The notes: a model not told the origin generated them from the sequence alone. A DNA stretch of 64,000 nucleotides from Bacteroidales bacterium (GCA_016286055.1 JAEERW010000003.1:62001-126000); one strand, 5' to 3'. Numbered from the stretch's first letter, positions 8,798-21,596 are shown. Program-made: numbers and translations.

Positions 8798-9652
8798 ATG
8801 CAGAGTATAACGTCCACCTCATATTACGACGCCAGATTATCGAGCAAAGATTTTGCAAGGCTAAGCGACTTTATTTACAGTCGTTACGGCATAAAGATGC
8901 CCGAAGCTAAGCACATAATGCTTCAAAGCCGTCTTCAAAAAAGACTGAGAGCATTGCAGATACCCGATTTTTCGCAGTACGTAGACTTTGTTTTCTCGCC
9001 TGCGGGTGTCGACGAAATTGTTCATATGATGGACGTGGTATCTACCAACAAAACCGACTTTTTCAGAGAGGCTCAACATTTCGATTTCTTAACGCAGATA
9101 GTGCTACCCGAATTATACGAAAAAGAGCGCCAGCCTATGATCAAATTGTGGAGCGCAGGCTGCTCATCGGGCGAAGAACCTTACACCCTCGCAATGGTGA
9201 TTTCTGAATATATCTCAAAACACCGTGGATGCGATTTCTCTATACTCGGTAGCGACCTGAGCACCATTGTGCTCGAAAAAGCAGTTACCGCTATCTATCC
9301 CGAAGACCGAGTAGACATTATTCCACTCGACCTGAAGAAAAAATACCTGCTGCGAAGCAAAGACCGCACAAAACCCACCGTGAGAATTGTGCCAGAGCTT
9401 AGAGCTAGAACCTCTTTTATGCGTCTCAACTTTATGGACGAGGCGTACAATGCTCCGTCGAACTTCGATATCATTTTTTGCCGTAATGTGCTGATATATT
9501 TCGATAGGCAGACTCAGGAAAAAGTTATAAACAAACTTTGTCGGCATCTTCGTCCGGGAGGTTATTTCTTCCTCGGACACTCAGAATCGGTAACCGGCAT
9601 CAACGTCCCCTTACAACAGATAAAGCCTACAGTTTTTAAACTGATTAATTAA
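8798..9652 (+). CDS. cheR: Chemoreceptor methyltransferase CheR
   Basis: A 284-residue S-adenosylmethionine-dependent methyltransferase that methylates receptor glutamates. The N-terminal alpha domain (about residues 10-90) is followed by the Rossmann domain with WSAGCSSGEEPYTLAM (near residue 115), SDLSTIVLEKA (near 150) and DIIFCRNVLIYFD (near 226), all characteristic of CheR. The presence of cheR, cheB and cheD implies a methylated receptor somewhere in the genome, although no classical one is in this window. It begins five bases after cheW. Confidence 0.96.
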   Translation: MQSITSTSYYDARLSSKDFARLSDFIYSRYGIKMPEAKHIMLQSRLQKRLRALQIPDFSQYVDFVFSPAGVDEIVHMMDVVSTNKTDFFREAQHFDFLTQIVLPELYEKERQPMIKLWSAGCSSGEEPYTLAMVISEYISKHRGCDFSILGSDLSTIVLEKAVTAIYPEDRVDIIPLDLKKKYLLRSKDRTKPTVRIVPELRARTSFMRLNFMDEAYNAPSNFDIIFCRNVLIYFDRQTQEKVINKLCRHLRPGGYFFLGHSESVTGINVPLQQIKPTVFKLIN

Positions 9653-9662
9653 TATTGTGAAA

Positions 9663-10568
9663 ATGAATCAAAACGAATCTCTAATAACCGATGAAATCTT
9701 GCTCGAAGAGCTCAGCAAGAGAATAGAACGCTACAAAAGCGCTTTAGAAAACACCAGCTCATACAACAAGCAATTGTTGGAACTCAACAAGAAGCTGTCT
9801 GAGTCGGAGGCTATGAAGAGCCACTTCATCTCAAACATCACCAACGAGATTATCAACCCCTTCGCCTCTATTCTCGGACTGGCCAAGAGCATCACCGAAT
9901 GTGCCGACGAAAGTCCCGAAAAAATGAAACGCATGGCGGCAATGATACACCGCGAGGCGTTCAACCTCGACTTCCAGTTCAAAAACATATTTGCCGCAGC
10001 CGAAATTGAGGCGGGAGAAATTCAGCCCATAGTATCGGTGGTAAACATCGACGAGATGCTCAACGGACTTATGCAGCAGTATTCGCGTGAAATAGCAATG
10101 CGCAAACTTACCGCTTCGCTCGAAAAAGAGAACGACGACGGCACTGTGTTGCTATTCAAAACCGACGGCGATAAACTTACAGTGGTGCTCTCCAACCTTA
10201 TCTGCAACGCTATCAACTTTAACCGTCAGGGCAAAAAACTTATTGTAAGATACGGACTCACAGCCGACAACCAACTAAAAATCAGCGTTATCGATGAAGG
10301 CCTCGGTATATCCGAAGAAAACCGCAAGATAATATTCGACCGCTTCAAACGATTGGACAACGGCATCAACTCTATAAACCGCGGCCACGGCCTCGGACTC
10401 TCAATCAACAAGGCATACATCGACCTTCTCGAAGGCAAACTACTTGTTGAAAGCAAAGAAAACGAAGGATCGACATTTACTGTTGTGTTGCCCGAATCGC
10501 AAGTTTCGAGCAATGATTACTCAGAAGAAGGAAACGAAGTATTTTTCGGCGACGAAGAGATATTCTAG
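9663..10568 (+). CDS. Histidine-kinase-like ATPase lacking the phosphoacceptor His
   Basis: A 301-residue soluble protein shaped like the core of a sensor kinase: an N-terminal coiled coil (about residues 10-52), a dimerisation region and a GHKL ATPase domain. The helix that should read like F-x-x-x-x-S-H-E-I-R-T-P reads FISNITNEIINPF, so Asn (about residue 61) replaces the His. The ATPase domain looks intact: LSNLICNAINF (N-box), DEGLGISEE and RGHGLGLSI. I place the start at the ATG at 9663; a GTG at 9657 is in frame. It sits between cheR and cheD and may act as an ATP-binding regulatory pseudokinase or use another acceptor. Confidence 0.8.
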   Translation: MNQNESLITDEILLEELSKRIERYKSALENTSSYNKQLLELNKKLSESEAMKSHFISNITNEIINPFASILGLAKSITECADESPEKMKRMAAMIHREAFNLDFQFKNIFAAAEIEAGEIQPIVSVVNIDEMLNGLMQQYSREIAMRKLTASLEKENDDGTVLLFKTDGDKLTVVLSNLICNAINFNRQGKKLIVRYGLTADNQLKISVIDEGLGISEENRKIIFDRFKRLDNGINSINRGHGLGLSINKAYIDLLEGKLLVESKENEGSTFTVVLPESQVSSNDYSEEGNEVFFGDEEIF

Positions 10569-10588
10569 CCCGCCACAAACATCAGACT

Positions 10589-12135
<1,547 letters not shown>

Positions 12136-12201
12136 AATTTTGGTATTTGGTATTTAAGTTGTATTATTGCATAAAATTAGACAACGATAATTATAATTGA
12201 A

Positions 12202-12573
12202 ATGAGCAATTGTAAAGTACTTATAGCCGACGATGTATTTGCAAACCAGTTTCTCTTGGCATCTATGTTAGAGGAGCTTTCGGTTGGCTTTAAGACTGTG
12301 TCGAATGGAAAGGAAGTTCTCGACGAGCTACCAAACGACAAATACGACATTATTTTTATGGATATTGAGATGCCTGTAATGAACGGTATTGAGGCAACAA
12401 AACAGATAAAAAACGACTTTCGATACAAAGGGATTCCGGTAATTGCTCTTACCGCCCACGATATCGACGAGTTTCAAGTTCAGTTTACCGAAGCCCATTT
12501 CGACAGCATTGTAGAAAAGCCATTCACAATTGACTCTATATCGCAAGTACTCGCAAAATTCAACTTTCAATAA
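12202..12573 (+). CDS. Second CheY-like receiver protein
   Basis: A 123-residue stand-alone receiver with Asp10-Asp11, phosphoacceptor Asp54 (IIFMDIEMPVMNG), a conserved Thr in IALTAHD and Lys in VEKPF. It differs clearly from the first CheY and resembles receivers that follow hybrid kinases. It is encoded eight bases before the PAS/GAF membrane protein, so the two probably work together. It may be a phosphate sink or a second output of CheA. Confidence 0.9.
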   Translation: MSNCKVLIADDVFANQFLLASMLEELSVGFKTVSNGKEVLDELPNDKYDIIFMDIEMPVMNGIEATKQIKNDFRYKGIPVIALTAHDIDEFQVQFTEAHFDSIVEKPFTIDSISQVLAKFNFQ

Positions 12574-12581
12574 AAAAGAAT

Positions 12582-14864
12582 ATGAAAACCGACACCCGAC
12601 ATAACTCAGCTTATTCATACGCTCTGATGGGATTCCTTATCGGAGCCGGACTCGTGGCTATTATAGTCTTTCTTGGTCTGGTATTTGGCAACAGACCCGT
12701 ATCCTTTGAAATGCTTGTAGTATTTTTCAAAGAAAATCCGTCTATGTGGGTAACGCTCTTGCTGCCGATTGCAATCGGTGGATTCGGGTATTATATCGGA
12801 AACGAATTTTATCGAAAAACCAACGACCTCCGTCAGGATATTCACAACGAGCAACAGAAATCGCGTCAGATTTTCGACTTCGTAGAAAAAATTCGTCTCG
12901 GACAAACCGACGCTGATTACGAAATCCGCGAAGGTGACGAAATCGGCAAGGCTCTTATCAACCTCCGCGACGAGCTAAAACGTAGCAAGGCCGAGGAGGA
13001 CGCCCGTAAAAACGAGGACCAACAGCGCCACTGGATCACCGAAGGTATCGCCAAATTCGGTGCTATCCTTCGTGAAAACATCGGCGACCTCGAAAAACTT
13101 TCTAACGAGGTTATTATGAACCTTGTAAAATATGTCAACGCTCAGCAAGCTGGATTCTTTATCCTTGTGGACAACAACGGTGAAAAATACTTCAACATGA
13201 CAGCTTCCTACGCCTACGGCCGTACCAAGTATCCCGACAAAAGAATTGAATGGGGCGAGGGGTTAGTGGGCGAGTGCGCCATTGAGAAAAAGACAATATT
13301 TGTTCCCGAAGCCGCAAGAGATTATGTGAAAATTACTTCGGGTCTCGGCAAGGCTAATCCGCGTACATTGGTTATTGTCCCCTTGAAATTCAACGACGAA
13401 ATTTACGGTGTGGTAGAGATAGCTTCGTTCATTGTCTACCAGCCATTTGAAATAGAGTTTATAGAGCGTGTGGCAGAGTCAATTGCCTCCACCATATCAA
13501 ACGTAAATATCAACCTCCGTACAGCACGACTCCTTAAAGAATCGCAGGAACAAGCTGAGATAATGGCCCGCCAAGAGGAGGAGATGCGCAAAAATATGGA
13601 CGCCCTCAAACATATGCAGACCGAGGCAGCAAAACAAAGTGAACAGTTCGTAAGTTTCACCAACTCGGTAAACCACACCATGATACGTGCCGAGTATAGC
13701 GTTGAAGGATACCTCCTTTATGCTAACTCTAAATTCCTCAGCAAACTTGGATACGCATCTGCCACCGAAATCGAGGGCAAACATATCTCTATGTTTATCA
13801 GCGACAAAGACAAGGCGTGGTTCAACGAACTTTGGCAAAATCTCGCCATCGGTGGCAAGCACTTCGAGGGCGATATGAAACACGTTACCAAATCGGGTAC
13901 AGATGTGTGGACAATGGCGACGTATGTTAGCGTGCGCGACCACAACCGTCGACCTGTAAAGATATTGTTCCTCGGTATAGATATCACCGACTCAAAGAAA
14001 CAGAGCCTCGATTACAAGGGTCAGATCGACGCACTAGACCGCTCAACAATGAAGGCAGAATACGCTCCCGACGGACGTGTTTTGGAAATGAACCACAAAC
14101 TGTCGGATGTTCTTCAATTCACCCCCGAAGAACTCAGCAAACGCACCATATTCAACTTTCTTACAGCATCCGACCTCGACGAGTTTAAGATTATTTGGAA
14201 AAACATTATCAACGGCGTGCCTTTCGAAGGTCGTCATAAATGGTTTACCAAAACAGGTGAGGAGCGTTGGTTTCAAGGTACTTACACTGTTGTGCACGAT
14301 ATGTACGGCGAACCTGCCAAAATCGTATTCATCGGTAACGATATCACTGACCAGATACGCATTGAGGAAAAGAGCCGCGAACAAACCGAACTTCTACGCG
14401 AACAAGAACAAAAACTGCAGCAAAACAAGGTGGAACTCACCAAGAAACTCAAAGAAACTCGCGAGGAGATGAAGATGCAGTTCCGCGAAGTAGAGATTGT
14501 GAAAGAGTTGAGCGACAAGACTCTCGCTGGTATGTTAGACGCAGTTGTAACTATCAATCAAGACAACAAGATCACATTCTTCAACCGTGCCGCCGAAGAA
14601 CTTTGGGGCATTCAGCGCGATGCTATTATCGGCAAAGATGTATCGTCACTTTTGCCCACCGACACAGTTACTGCTAACGAAAACTATCTCGGCAACTTCT
14701 TTAAGGCTAACGACACATCACTTGTTGCTCGTCGTACAGAGGTGTTTATCCTTGAAAAGGATGGAACACGTACCAACGTGCTTGCTACCCTCTCCGAAGC
14801 TTCCACTGGTGAACGCTACACTCTTACCGCATTTATCCAGAAGATTGAGGTTGAGTTGTTCTAA
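12582..14864 (+). CDS. Membrane GAF/PAS sensor protein without kinase or MCP domain
   Basis: A 760-residue protein ending the chemosensory operon. Two transmembrane helices (about residues 14-37 and 48-66) precede a HAMP-like segment (about 70-135), a GAF domain (about 165-305), a coiled coil with EEEMRKNMDALKHMQTEAA (about 325-350), two PAS domains (about 360-470 and 485-595), a second coiled coil (about 600-650) and a final PAS (about 655-760). Neither a methyl-accepting signalling hairpin nor an ATPase is present. The glutamate-rich coiled coils could serve as methylation or CheA/CheW contact sites, which would make this an unorthodox receptor (inference). It is followed by a strong terminator. 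Confidence 0.8.
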   Translation: MKTDTRHNSAYSYALMGFLIGAGLVAIIVFLGLVFGNRPVSFEMLVVFFKENPSMWVTLLLPIAIGGFGYYIGNEFYRKTNDLRQDIHNEQQKSRQIFDFVEKIRLGQTDADYEIREGDEIGKALINLRDELKRSKAEEDARKNEDQQRHWITEGIAKFGAILRENIGDLEKLSNEVIMNLVKYVNAQQAGFFILVDNNGEKYFNMTASYAYGRTKYPDKRIEWGEGLVGECAIEKKTIFVPEAARDYVKITSGLGKANPRTLVIVPLKFNDEIYGVVEIASFIVYQPFEIEFIERVAESIASTISNVNINLRTARLLKESQEQAEIMARQEEEMRKNMDALKHMQTEAAKQSEQFVSFTNSVNHTMIRAEYSVEGYLLYANSKFLSKLGYASATEIEGKHISMFISDKDKAWFNELWQNLAIGGKHFEGDMKHVTKSGTDVWTMATYVSVRDHNRRPVKILFLGIDITDSKKQSLDYKGQIDALDRSTMKAEYAPDGRVLEMNHKLSDVLQFTPEELSKRTIFNFLTASDLDEFKIIWKNIINGVPFEGRHKWFTKTGEERWFQGTYTVVHDMYGEPAKIVFIGNDITDQIRIEEKSREQTELLREQEQKLQQNKVELTKKLKETREEMKMQFREVEIVKELSDKTLAGMLDAVVTINQDNKITFFNRAAEELWGIQRDAIIGKDVSSLLPTDTVTANENYLGNFFKANDTSLVARRTEVFILEKDGTRTNVLATLSEASTGERYTLTAFIQKIEVELF

Positions 14865-14887
14865 GGCTTAACGATACTATACTATTA

Positions 14888-14933
14888 GCGGAAACATAAA
14901 TTATTTAAAAAAAATTTATGTTTCCGCTTTACT
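14888..14933 (+). terminator. Intrinsic terminator of the chemosensory operon
   Basis: A 15-bp perfect stem (GCGGAAACATAAATT at 14888-14902 with its complement at 14913-14927) is followed by TTTACTTTT, 24 bases after the last stop codon. Confidence 0.9.
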
Positions 14934-15046
14934 TTTATCCAAAATTATGCTATATTGTATTATGATAATTAGTCCTTATTGATTTTTATATAAGCCTATT
15001 TATCAATACTTTACACTAATATTATAATTTTAAAACACCTAATATT

Positions 15047-17233
15047 ATGGATACTATATTTTGGCTTGTTCCTGCGGCGTCGCTGCTTGCGCTGTCGTTT
15101 GCCTTCATCTTCTTTAAACAGATGATGAAAGAAGACGAGGGAACAGATTTGATGAAAAAAATTGCGCTCCATGTTCGCAAAGGCGCAATGGCCTACCTCA
15201 AACAGCAGTACAAGGTAGTAACAATCGTTTTTGTGGTTTTGGCTGCCATTTTTGCCGTGATGTCGGTGTTCGACTTGCAAAACGGCTGGGTTTGGTTTGC
15301 ATTCCTTACGGGCGGATTCTTCTCGGGTCTTGCCGGATTTTTTGGAATGAAAACAGCCACATACGCATCGGCTCGCACTGCCAACGCTGCACGAAAAAGT
15401 CTCAACAGCGGACTTAAAGTTGCCTTCCGCTCTGGTGCGGTTATGGGCTTAACCGTGGTGGGTCTTGCATTGTTTGATGTAGCAGTTTGGTTTTTGGTGC
15501 TCGACTACTTTATCCCTGCCGAAAATCACCTTGTAATTATCACCACCACAATGCTTACCTTTGGTATGGGTGCGTCCACACAGGCTCTGTTTGCTCGTGT
15601 GGGCGGTGGTATCTACACCAAAGCCGCCGATGTGGGTGCCGACCTCGTAGGCAAAACCGAATACAATATTCCCGAAGACGACCCCCGCAACCCCGCCACC
15701 ATTGCCGACAATGTGGGCGATAATGTGGGCGACGTAGCCGGTATGGGTGCCGACCTTTACGAATCGTACGCAGGCAGTATCTTGGCTACCATGGCGTTAG
15801 GTGCATCGGCATTTGCCACATCGGCAGTGGAAGGTATGCAGATAAAGGCGGTGCTTGCTCCGTCAATTATTGCCGCTGTGGGCGTGGTGCTCTCTATTCT
15901 TGGCATTTTCATAGTAAAAACCGACGAGGATGCCGGCATGAAAAAACTTCTTGCAGCCCTCAGCCGTGGTACAAACACAAGTGCAGTGCTTATTGCTGCC
16001 GCCACATTCTTGATACTCTGGGGTTTAGGTATCGAAAACTGGATTGGAATATCATTCTCAGTAGTATGCGGTTTGTTGGCTGGTGTAATTATCGGTAAAT
16101 CAACCGAATACTATACTTCGCAAAGTTACCGTCCCACACAAAAAGTGGCAGAAAGCAGCGAAACTGGTCCTGCTACGGTAATTATTTCAGGTCTTGGTCT
16201 CGGTATGACATCCACCGCCATCCCCGTTGTAACTGTGGGCGTGGCAATTGTGATGGCATTTCTCTGCGCTATCAACTTCGACATTCAGAATATCCTCACA
16301 CCTGCCAACCTTAGCCTCGGTCTTTACGGCATAGGCATTGCCGCTGTGGGTATGCTCTCAACTCTCGGAATCACCCTTGCCACCGACGCATACGGACCTA
16401 TTGCCGACAACGCTGGTGGAAACGCCGAAATGAGTGGTCTTGAACCCGAAGTGCGCAAACGTACCGACGCACTCGATGCTCTTGGCAACACCACAGCCGC
16501 CACCGGAAAAGGTTTTGCCATTGGTAGTGCGGCTCTTACCGCTCTTGCACTTTTGGCATCGTATGTGGAAGAAATTAAGATGGCATTAATGCGCGTTGGC
16601 GAGGCTCTGCCCAATGGTGTAGAGGCTGCACGTGCCACATTAGTTGACTTTATGAACGCTTACAACGTTAACCTTATGAACCCGATAGTGCTTGTGGGCG
16701 TGTTTATCGGTGCAATGATGGCATTCCTGTTCTGTGGATTTACTATGAACGCCGTGGGACGTGCCGCTCAAAAGATGGTTGAGGAAGTTCGCCGTCAGTT
16801 TTCGCAAATCAAGGGTATTCTTGAAGGCAAAGCCGACCCCGACTATGAGCGTTGTGTGGCAATATCTACCAAAGGCGCTCAGCACGAGATGCTTTTGCCG
16901 TCGCTTTTAGCAATTATAGTTCCCATTGCAGTTGGATTGTTGCTCGGTGTGGCAGGCGTACTTGGATTGCTCATTGGCGGATTAAGTTGCGGATTTGTGC
17001 TTGCAGTATTTATGGCAAATGCCGGCGGTGCGTGGGACAATGCCAAAAAATATGTTGAAGAAGGCAATTTTGGTGGTAAAGGTTCCGACTGTCACAAAGC
17101 CACCGTTGTGGGCGACACCGTAGGCGACCCGTTTAAAGACACCTCCGGTCCTTCGCTTAATATCCTTATCAAACTTATGTCGATGGTATCGGTAGTAATG
17201 GCAGGTTTGACAGTGGCTTGCTCGCTGTTTTAG
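15047..17233 (+). CDS. hppA: Membrane-bound ion-pumping pyrophosphatase
   Basis: A 728-residue polytopic enzyme that couples pyrophosphate hydrolysis to H+ (or Na+) export across the inner membrane. The signature region DVGADLVGKTEYNIPEDD (from about residue 198) runs into NPATIADNVGDNVGDVAGMG, which supplies the Mg-pyrophosphate ligands. A second acidic site is DNAGGNAEMSGLE (near 463) and a third GDTVGDPFKDTSGPSLN (near 690). The GNTTAATGKG motif (near 480) has Ala rather than Lys at the position that marks potassium-dependent enzymes. Ion specificity cannot be fixed from sequence reading alone. It stands alone between two terminators. Confidence 0.96.
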   Translation: MDTIFWLVPAASLLALSFAFIFFKQMMKEDEGTDLMKKIALHVRKGAMAYLKQQYKVVTIVFVVLAAIFAVMSVFDLQNGWVWFAFLTGGFFSGLAGFFGMKTATYASARTANAARKSLNSGLKVAFRSGAVMGLTVVGLALFDVAVWFLVLDYFIPAENHLVIITTTMLTFGMGASTQALFARVGGGIYTKAADVGADLVGKTEYNIPEDDPRNPATIADNVGDNVGDVAGMGADLYESYAGSILATMALGASAFATSAVEGMQIKAVLAPSIIAAVGVVLSILGIFIVKTDEDAGMKKLLAALSRGTNTSAVLIAAATFLILWGLGIENWIGISFSVVCGLLAGVIIGKSTEYYTSQSYRPTQKVAESSETGPATVIISGLGLGMTSTAIPVVTVGVAIVMAFLCAINFDIQNILTPANLSLGLYGIGIAAVGMLSTLGITLATDAYGPIADNAGGNAEMSGLEPEVRKRTDALDALGNTTAATGKGFAIGSAALTALALLASYVEEIKMALMRVGEALPNGVEAARATLVDFMNAYNVNLMNPIVLVGVFIGAMMAFLFCGFTMNAVGRAAQKMVEEVRRQFSQIKGILEGKADPDYERCVAISTKGAQHEMLLPSLLAIIVPIAVGLLLGVAGVLGLLIGGLSCGFVLAVFMANAGGAWDNAKKYVEEGNFGGKGSDCHKATVVGDTVGDPFKDTSGPSLNILIKLMSMVSVVMAGLTVACSLF

Positions 17234-17253
17234 AGATTTCTAACCAATAGTAT

Positions 17254-17291
17254 AAAATACGTTTCTGAGATATTCAGGAACGTATTTTTTT
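17254..17291 (+). terminator. Terminator after hppA
   Basis: Stem AAAATACGTTTCTGA (17254-17268) pairs with TCAGGAACGTATTTT (17274-17288) with one G-U pair and is followed by a T run. Confidence 0.88.
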
Positions 17292-17422
17292 ATGGAATAA
17301 TTTTCTTAAAAAATCTTAAATTTTTTTCACTTTTCCATTTCATTTTCCACTCATCGCTGCAACTATATAAAGGACTTTTTATTTATTTTTTTTAAATAAC
17401 AACAATTAAAACAATTATTACA

Positions 17423-20400
17423 ATGAAAAGAAAAAATTTTAAAACACATTCAGGAGGGGGTATGCATAGTCTTCTCCTTTCTTTTTTTGTAGCCATGGCA
17501 ATGGTATTCTGCTCAGCTGGTGGGGCATGGGCGAAGGATGTTCCAGTAGATGCCCTCTATGCTGTATTTGACGCATCAACAGGGACATTGACTTTTAAAA
17601 AATGTAAAGTTAAAAATGAATCCGGAGCATATGCCGCTGATAAAGTGTTTATGCTTTGGGATAATAGTAATGGTGGCACCGGAACGCATGACTACACCAA
17701 AAACAAAAAGTCTTTGAAAGAGAAAATCAAAAAAATCGAAATTGTCAATTCTATGGATATAGAAGCGTTCAACGCACTCGACGGCGGCACCTTAACTGTT
17801 AATAAATTATTTAATGATCTACCAAACCTTGTAACAATTAATAACATAAATAATTTAGACCTCAGCAATGTTACTGATTTGAGTGAGTGGTTTAGAGGTT
17901 GTTCCTCATTGCAAAGTATTACTACACTGACAGAGTGTCTATCTAATGCGAAAAAGATTACAACTGTTTCAAATATGTTTAACGGTTGCTCCAGACTCGA
18001 AGAGTTAGACCTTACCACCTTAGATGTTTCTAAAGTTACTACATTCTCTTATATGTTTAATTCATGCTCGAAATTGAGGAATATTAAAGGTTTAGGTAGT
18101 TGGCAGAATTCAAAAGCGACAACTCTGCACATGATGTTCTCAGGATGTGCCAGCCTTACTTATATTGATTTGCATGGATTTAACACATCTAATGTAACGT
18201 CTATGTATGCTATGTTTAGCATGTCTGGAACTACTCCAAAACTTAAAGCAATATATGTCGGTCCAAATTGGAATACAGACAAAGTTGAATCCTCAAATTA
18301 TATGTTTGAAAACTGTAAAGGGTTACGTAACTTTGTATCAAATAGTATTGATAAAACACATGCCAATACAGGCAGTAATGGATATCTCAAGTTAGTGTCC
18401 GCAGAAGGGGGTAGAACTCCTTACGCTACAACTTCATATGTAAATTACAGCGGTTCTCAACGATCACTTGATTTTTTCTACGATAACAAGTGCGGTACCA
18501 GTTCCTACTATTATATTATTGCTGATGGAGATGAACCCCCAAATTGGGTGGAAGAAGAGTCTAAGATAGTTTCAGTAGATTTTACAAATTCTTTTTCCTA
18601 TTACCAGCCCACATCTTGTTACGGTTGGTTTAAAAATTTTACCGCTTTAGAAACAGTTTACGATTTTTGTAACTTGAACACATACCGTTTAGAAACTATG
18701 GCATATATGTTTTACGGGTGTACTTCACTGTCATATATATATCTAAATAAAGATTTTGATATATGGGATTTGCCTTGTACTAATTATGATTATATGTTTT
18801 ATAATTGCAACCATTTTTATGGTATAAAAGCGTCCTCAAACTCAAAAACATATAGTCAATTGAGATTAGAGTCTTGCACTATGGCGCATATGTTCGACGG
18901 TTGCAGTTTTTTAAAAATGGAAGCAATGCCTATTTATCAATCTACATTTAATAAGGTTACTGACCTAAGCTATACGTTCTCCAACTGTACATGGTTGAAG
19001 GGTAGTATATCAATAAATATAGATAATACAGTAACTAATATGACCGGTATGTTTAAAGGCTGCACAGGGATTACAAGCGTATCTATCAACAAACTAACAC
19101 CTACCTATTCCAAAACATCGTTTACATCGCCGCTTAATTGTAATTCGATGTTTGATGGTTGCAGTGATTTAACATCGGTCTACTATGACTGTTATGATGC
19201 CTCGCTGTCGAATTCAGCATCTATGTTCTCAGGCTGCACGTCGCTTACTAAAATATATGTATAATTGAATACTGCTGGCAATCCGAACACTGTACAATTA
19301 AAAGTTAGTAATGCTACTAATTCAAATAATATGTTCGATAATTGCCCCAAACTATTAGGATATAAAGGCACAAAGGTTACTACCACAGATAAAACATACG
19401 CTCGCATAGACCAAGGCAAATCGGCCCCCGGATACTTCTCACCATTTAATTCCAAAATAACTTATATTCTCAACGACGGTAGTTTTACCGGTACTGTTAA
19501 GAACGAATACACTGTGTTAGATGAGTCTTATACAATTCCTTCTCCGTCGTATAGCAATTCTAATTATATATGCGCCTGGACAGCCACAGGTGCAAAAAAT
19601 ATAACGACGCCAACCCCTTCCATCACTATTTACAAAGGCACTTGTGGTGATATTGAACTTACCGCACATTGGAAACTCGATATTGCTAAGGCTACCGTAA
19701 AACTCTCCTCAGACACTTATACTGGCGAAATAATACCGCTAATAGTAACATATAATAATGGTAAAACCCTTAAAGAGGGTACCGACTTTACTGCTAACAA
19801 AACTGTACAAAGCGTAGGCAATAATCCACTTACACTAACAGGTATAGGTGATTATTGTTCTACAAAAATTGTATCGTTAAATGTAAAGAGAGCCCCCATT
19901 ACCGTTACCATTGCCAACAAGACCAAAGTTTACGGAGATCCCGACCCTGTGTTTACCTACACTCTTAATCCTAAACCTTTCGGCAGTGATAAAATCGAAG
20001 GCACACTTACCCGTAGCTCCGGCGAAAATGTAGGTACATACACCATTTCAAACCAATCTGGTTTTTCTCATTCAAACTATGTTGTTACTATTCAAGAAGG
20101 TACGTTTACAATTACTAAACAACCGCTCAACTCTATCAATATTGTTTTAGAATCCGATGTGGTTGTAATCGAAAACGGCGACAATGCTGAGCCAACGGTA
20201 GCAGTATACAACGGCAATAATGAGATACCCCAAACGGAATACACTGTAACCTACACCAACAACGATGCGGCTGGTACTGGTAAGGTAACAGTTGCGCCTT
20301 CCGACAACAGCAACTACGCTTTTGATGCTATTGAAAAGGAGTTCTCTATCTACAATAGTGACGACGTATTTTCAATTACCTACAAGAATCAATCAGAAGA

Positions 20401-21571
20401 GACTGTAGGCGTTGTATACACACCCAAAAACGCCCCCACAACTATGCCACAGGGTCTTGTTAAGGGCTATACAGTAGAACATGTATACACCGACAAAGAT
20501 TTTAACACTGAATATGATTTTGATGCCGATGTAACCTCAAATCTCACACTTTATGTTGAATTGCAGGTTAACTCACATACTATTACTTATAAAGTAGACG
20601 GTGAAGAATACAAAACTGTTTCCGCCGACTATGATGACGATATAACCATTGAACCTGCTCCTGATGATAAAGCTGGTTATAAATTCTCCGGCTGGAAAAT
20701 TATCGGTTATAGCGCACTCCCCTCTAAAATGCCCGATAGCGACATTGAAGTTTACGGTAATTTTATACCAAACAAGCATACCTTTACGCTCTCTTACACC
20801 GACCCCAGTGGCGAAGCAAAAACCAAAACCGAAACTGTAGATGTAGGTACAAATCTTTCGACCATCCTGCCCAAGTATACCGGCTATGTGTTTGTGCCCT
20901 CTGGAAATATGCCGACCACAATGCCCGATGAAGATGTTACTATAAATGGCGTATACGAACTTGGTAAATATACTCTTACCTATATGCTTAACGATGAGGT
21001 ATATAAAAAGCAAACTGAAGTGGTATATGGCACAAAAATCACTGCTCTTGCTGCTCCAAAAGCTAAAACCGGACATACTTTCTCAGGTTGGGAAGGCGAG
21101 CCTAAAACTATGCCCGATCACGATGTAGTGGTGCGTGGTTCTCTTAAAGCCAACGAACACACTATTACTTATATGATTGACGGCGAGGTTTATAAAACTG
21201 TGAAAGTTTCGTATGGTTCTTCTATTAGTACTCCCTCTAAACCTTATAAATCAGGATATACATTCTCAGGTTGGAGCGAGATACCCGAAACTATGCCCGA
21301 TAAAGATTTAATAATTACAGGGTCGTATACCAAAAACGGCAAAACCCCCGTTTCAACACTTCCCGAAACTGCAGATGCCGCCAAAGTATGGAGCTACAAT
21401 GGTACTATCTACATCGAAACTCGCCCCGACACCAAATACACAATCACCGACATCAATGGTCGCATTTTAACAACTTCAACAACAAAATCAACTCACGACG
21501 AAATCAATATTAATCAATCAGGTATTTTGATTGTAATAATTGGTAACCAAACATTTAAGGTTATGAATTAA
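17423..21571 (+). pseudogene. BspA-like DUF285-repeat surface protein, interrupted by one in-frame stop
   Basis: Read through, this is one 1382-codon gene split by TAA at 19262-19264 with no frame change. The first half has a signal peptide (cleavage likely after AWA, about residue 38) and a long run of DUF285 leucine-rich-like repeats of the form MFxGCSxLxxLDL. The second half starts with the rest of the last repeat (SNNMFDNCPKLLGYKGT, ending SAPGYF), an MBG-type domain (about residues 820-900, VYGDPDPVFTYTL), several InlB-type B repeats each ending GW plus MPD (about 1050-1300) and a C-terminal segment (about 1315-1382, ending IVIIGNQTFKVMN) resembling type IX secretion sorting domains. The downstream half lacks a signal peptide and a good start (TTG), so as sequenced the product is truncated before its sorting domain. 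It has no partner genes. Confidence 0.85.
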
Positions 21572-21596
21572 TAGATGATTTCTCAATAAAAACAAA

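Noticed and set aside
19265-21571. The second half of the BspA-like gene as a separate gene starting at TTG
   Set aside because: It starts directly after an in-frame stop, in the middle of a DUF285 repeat, and has no signal peptide.
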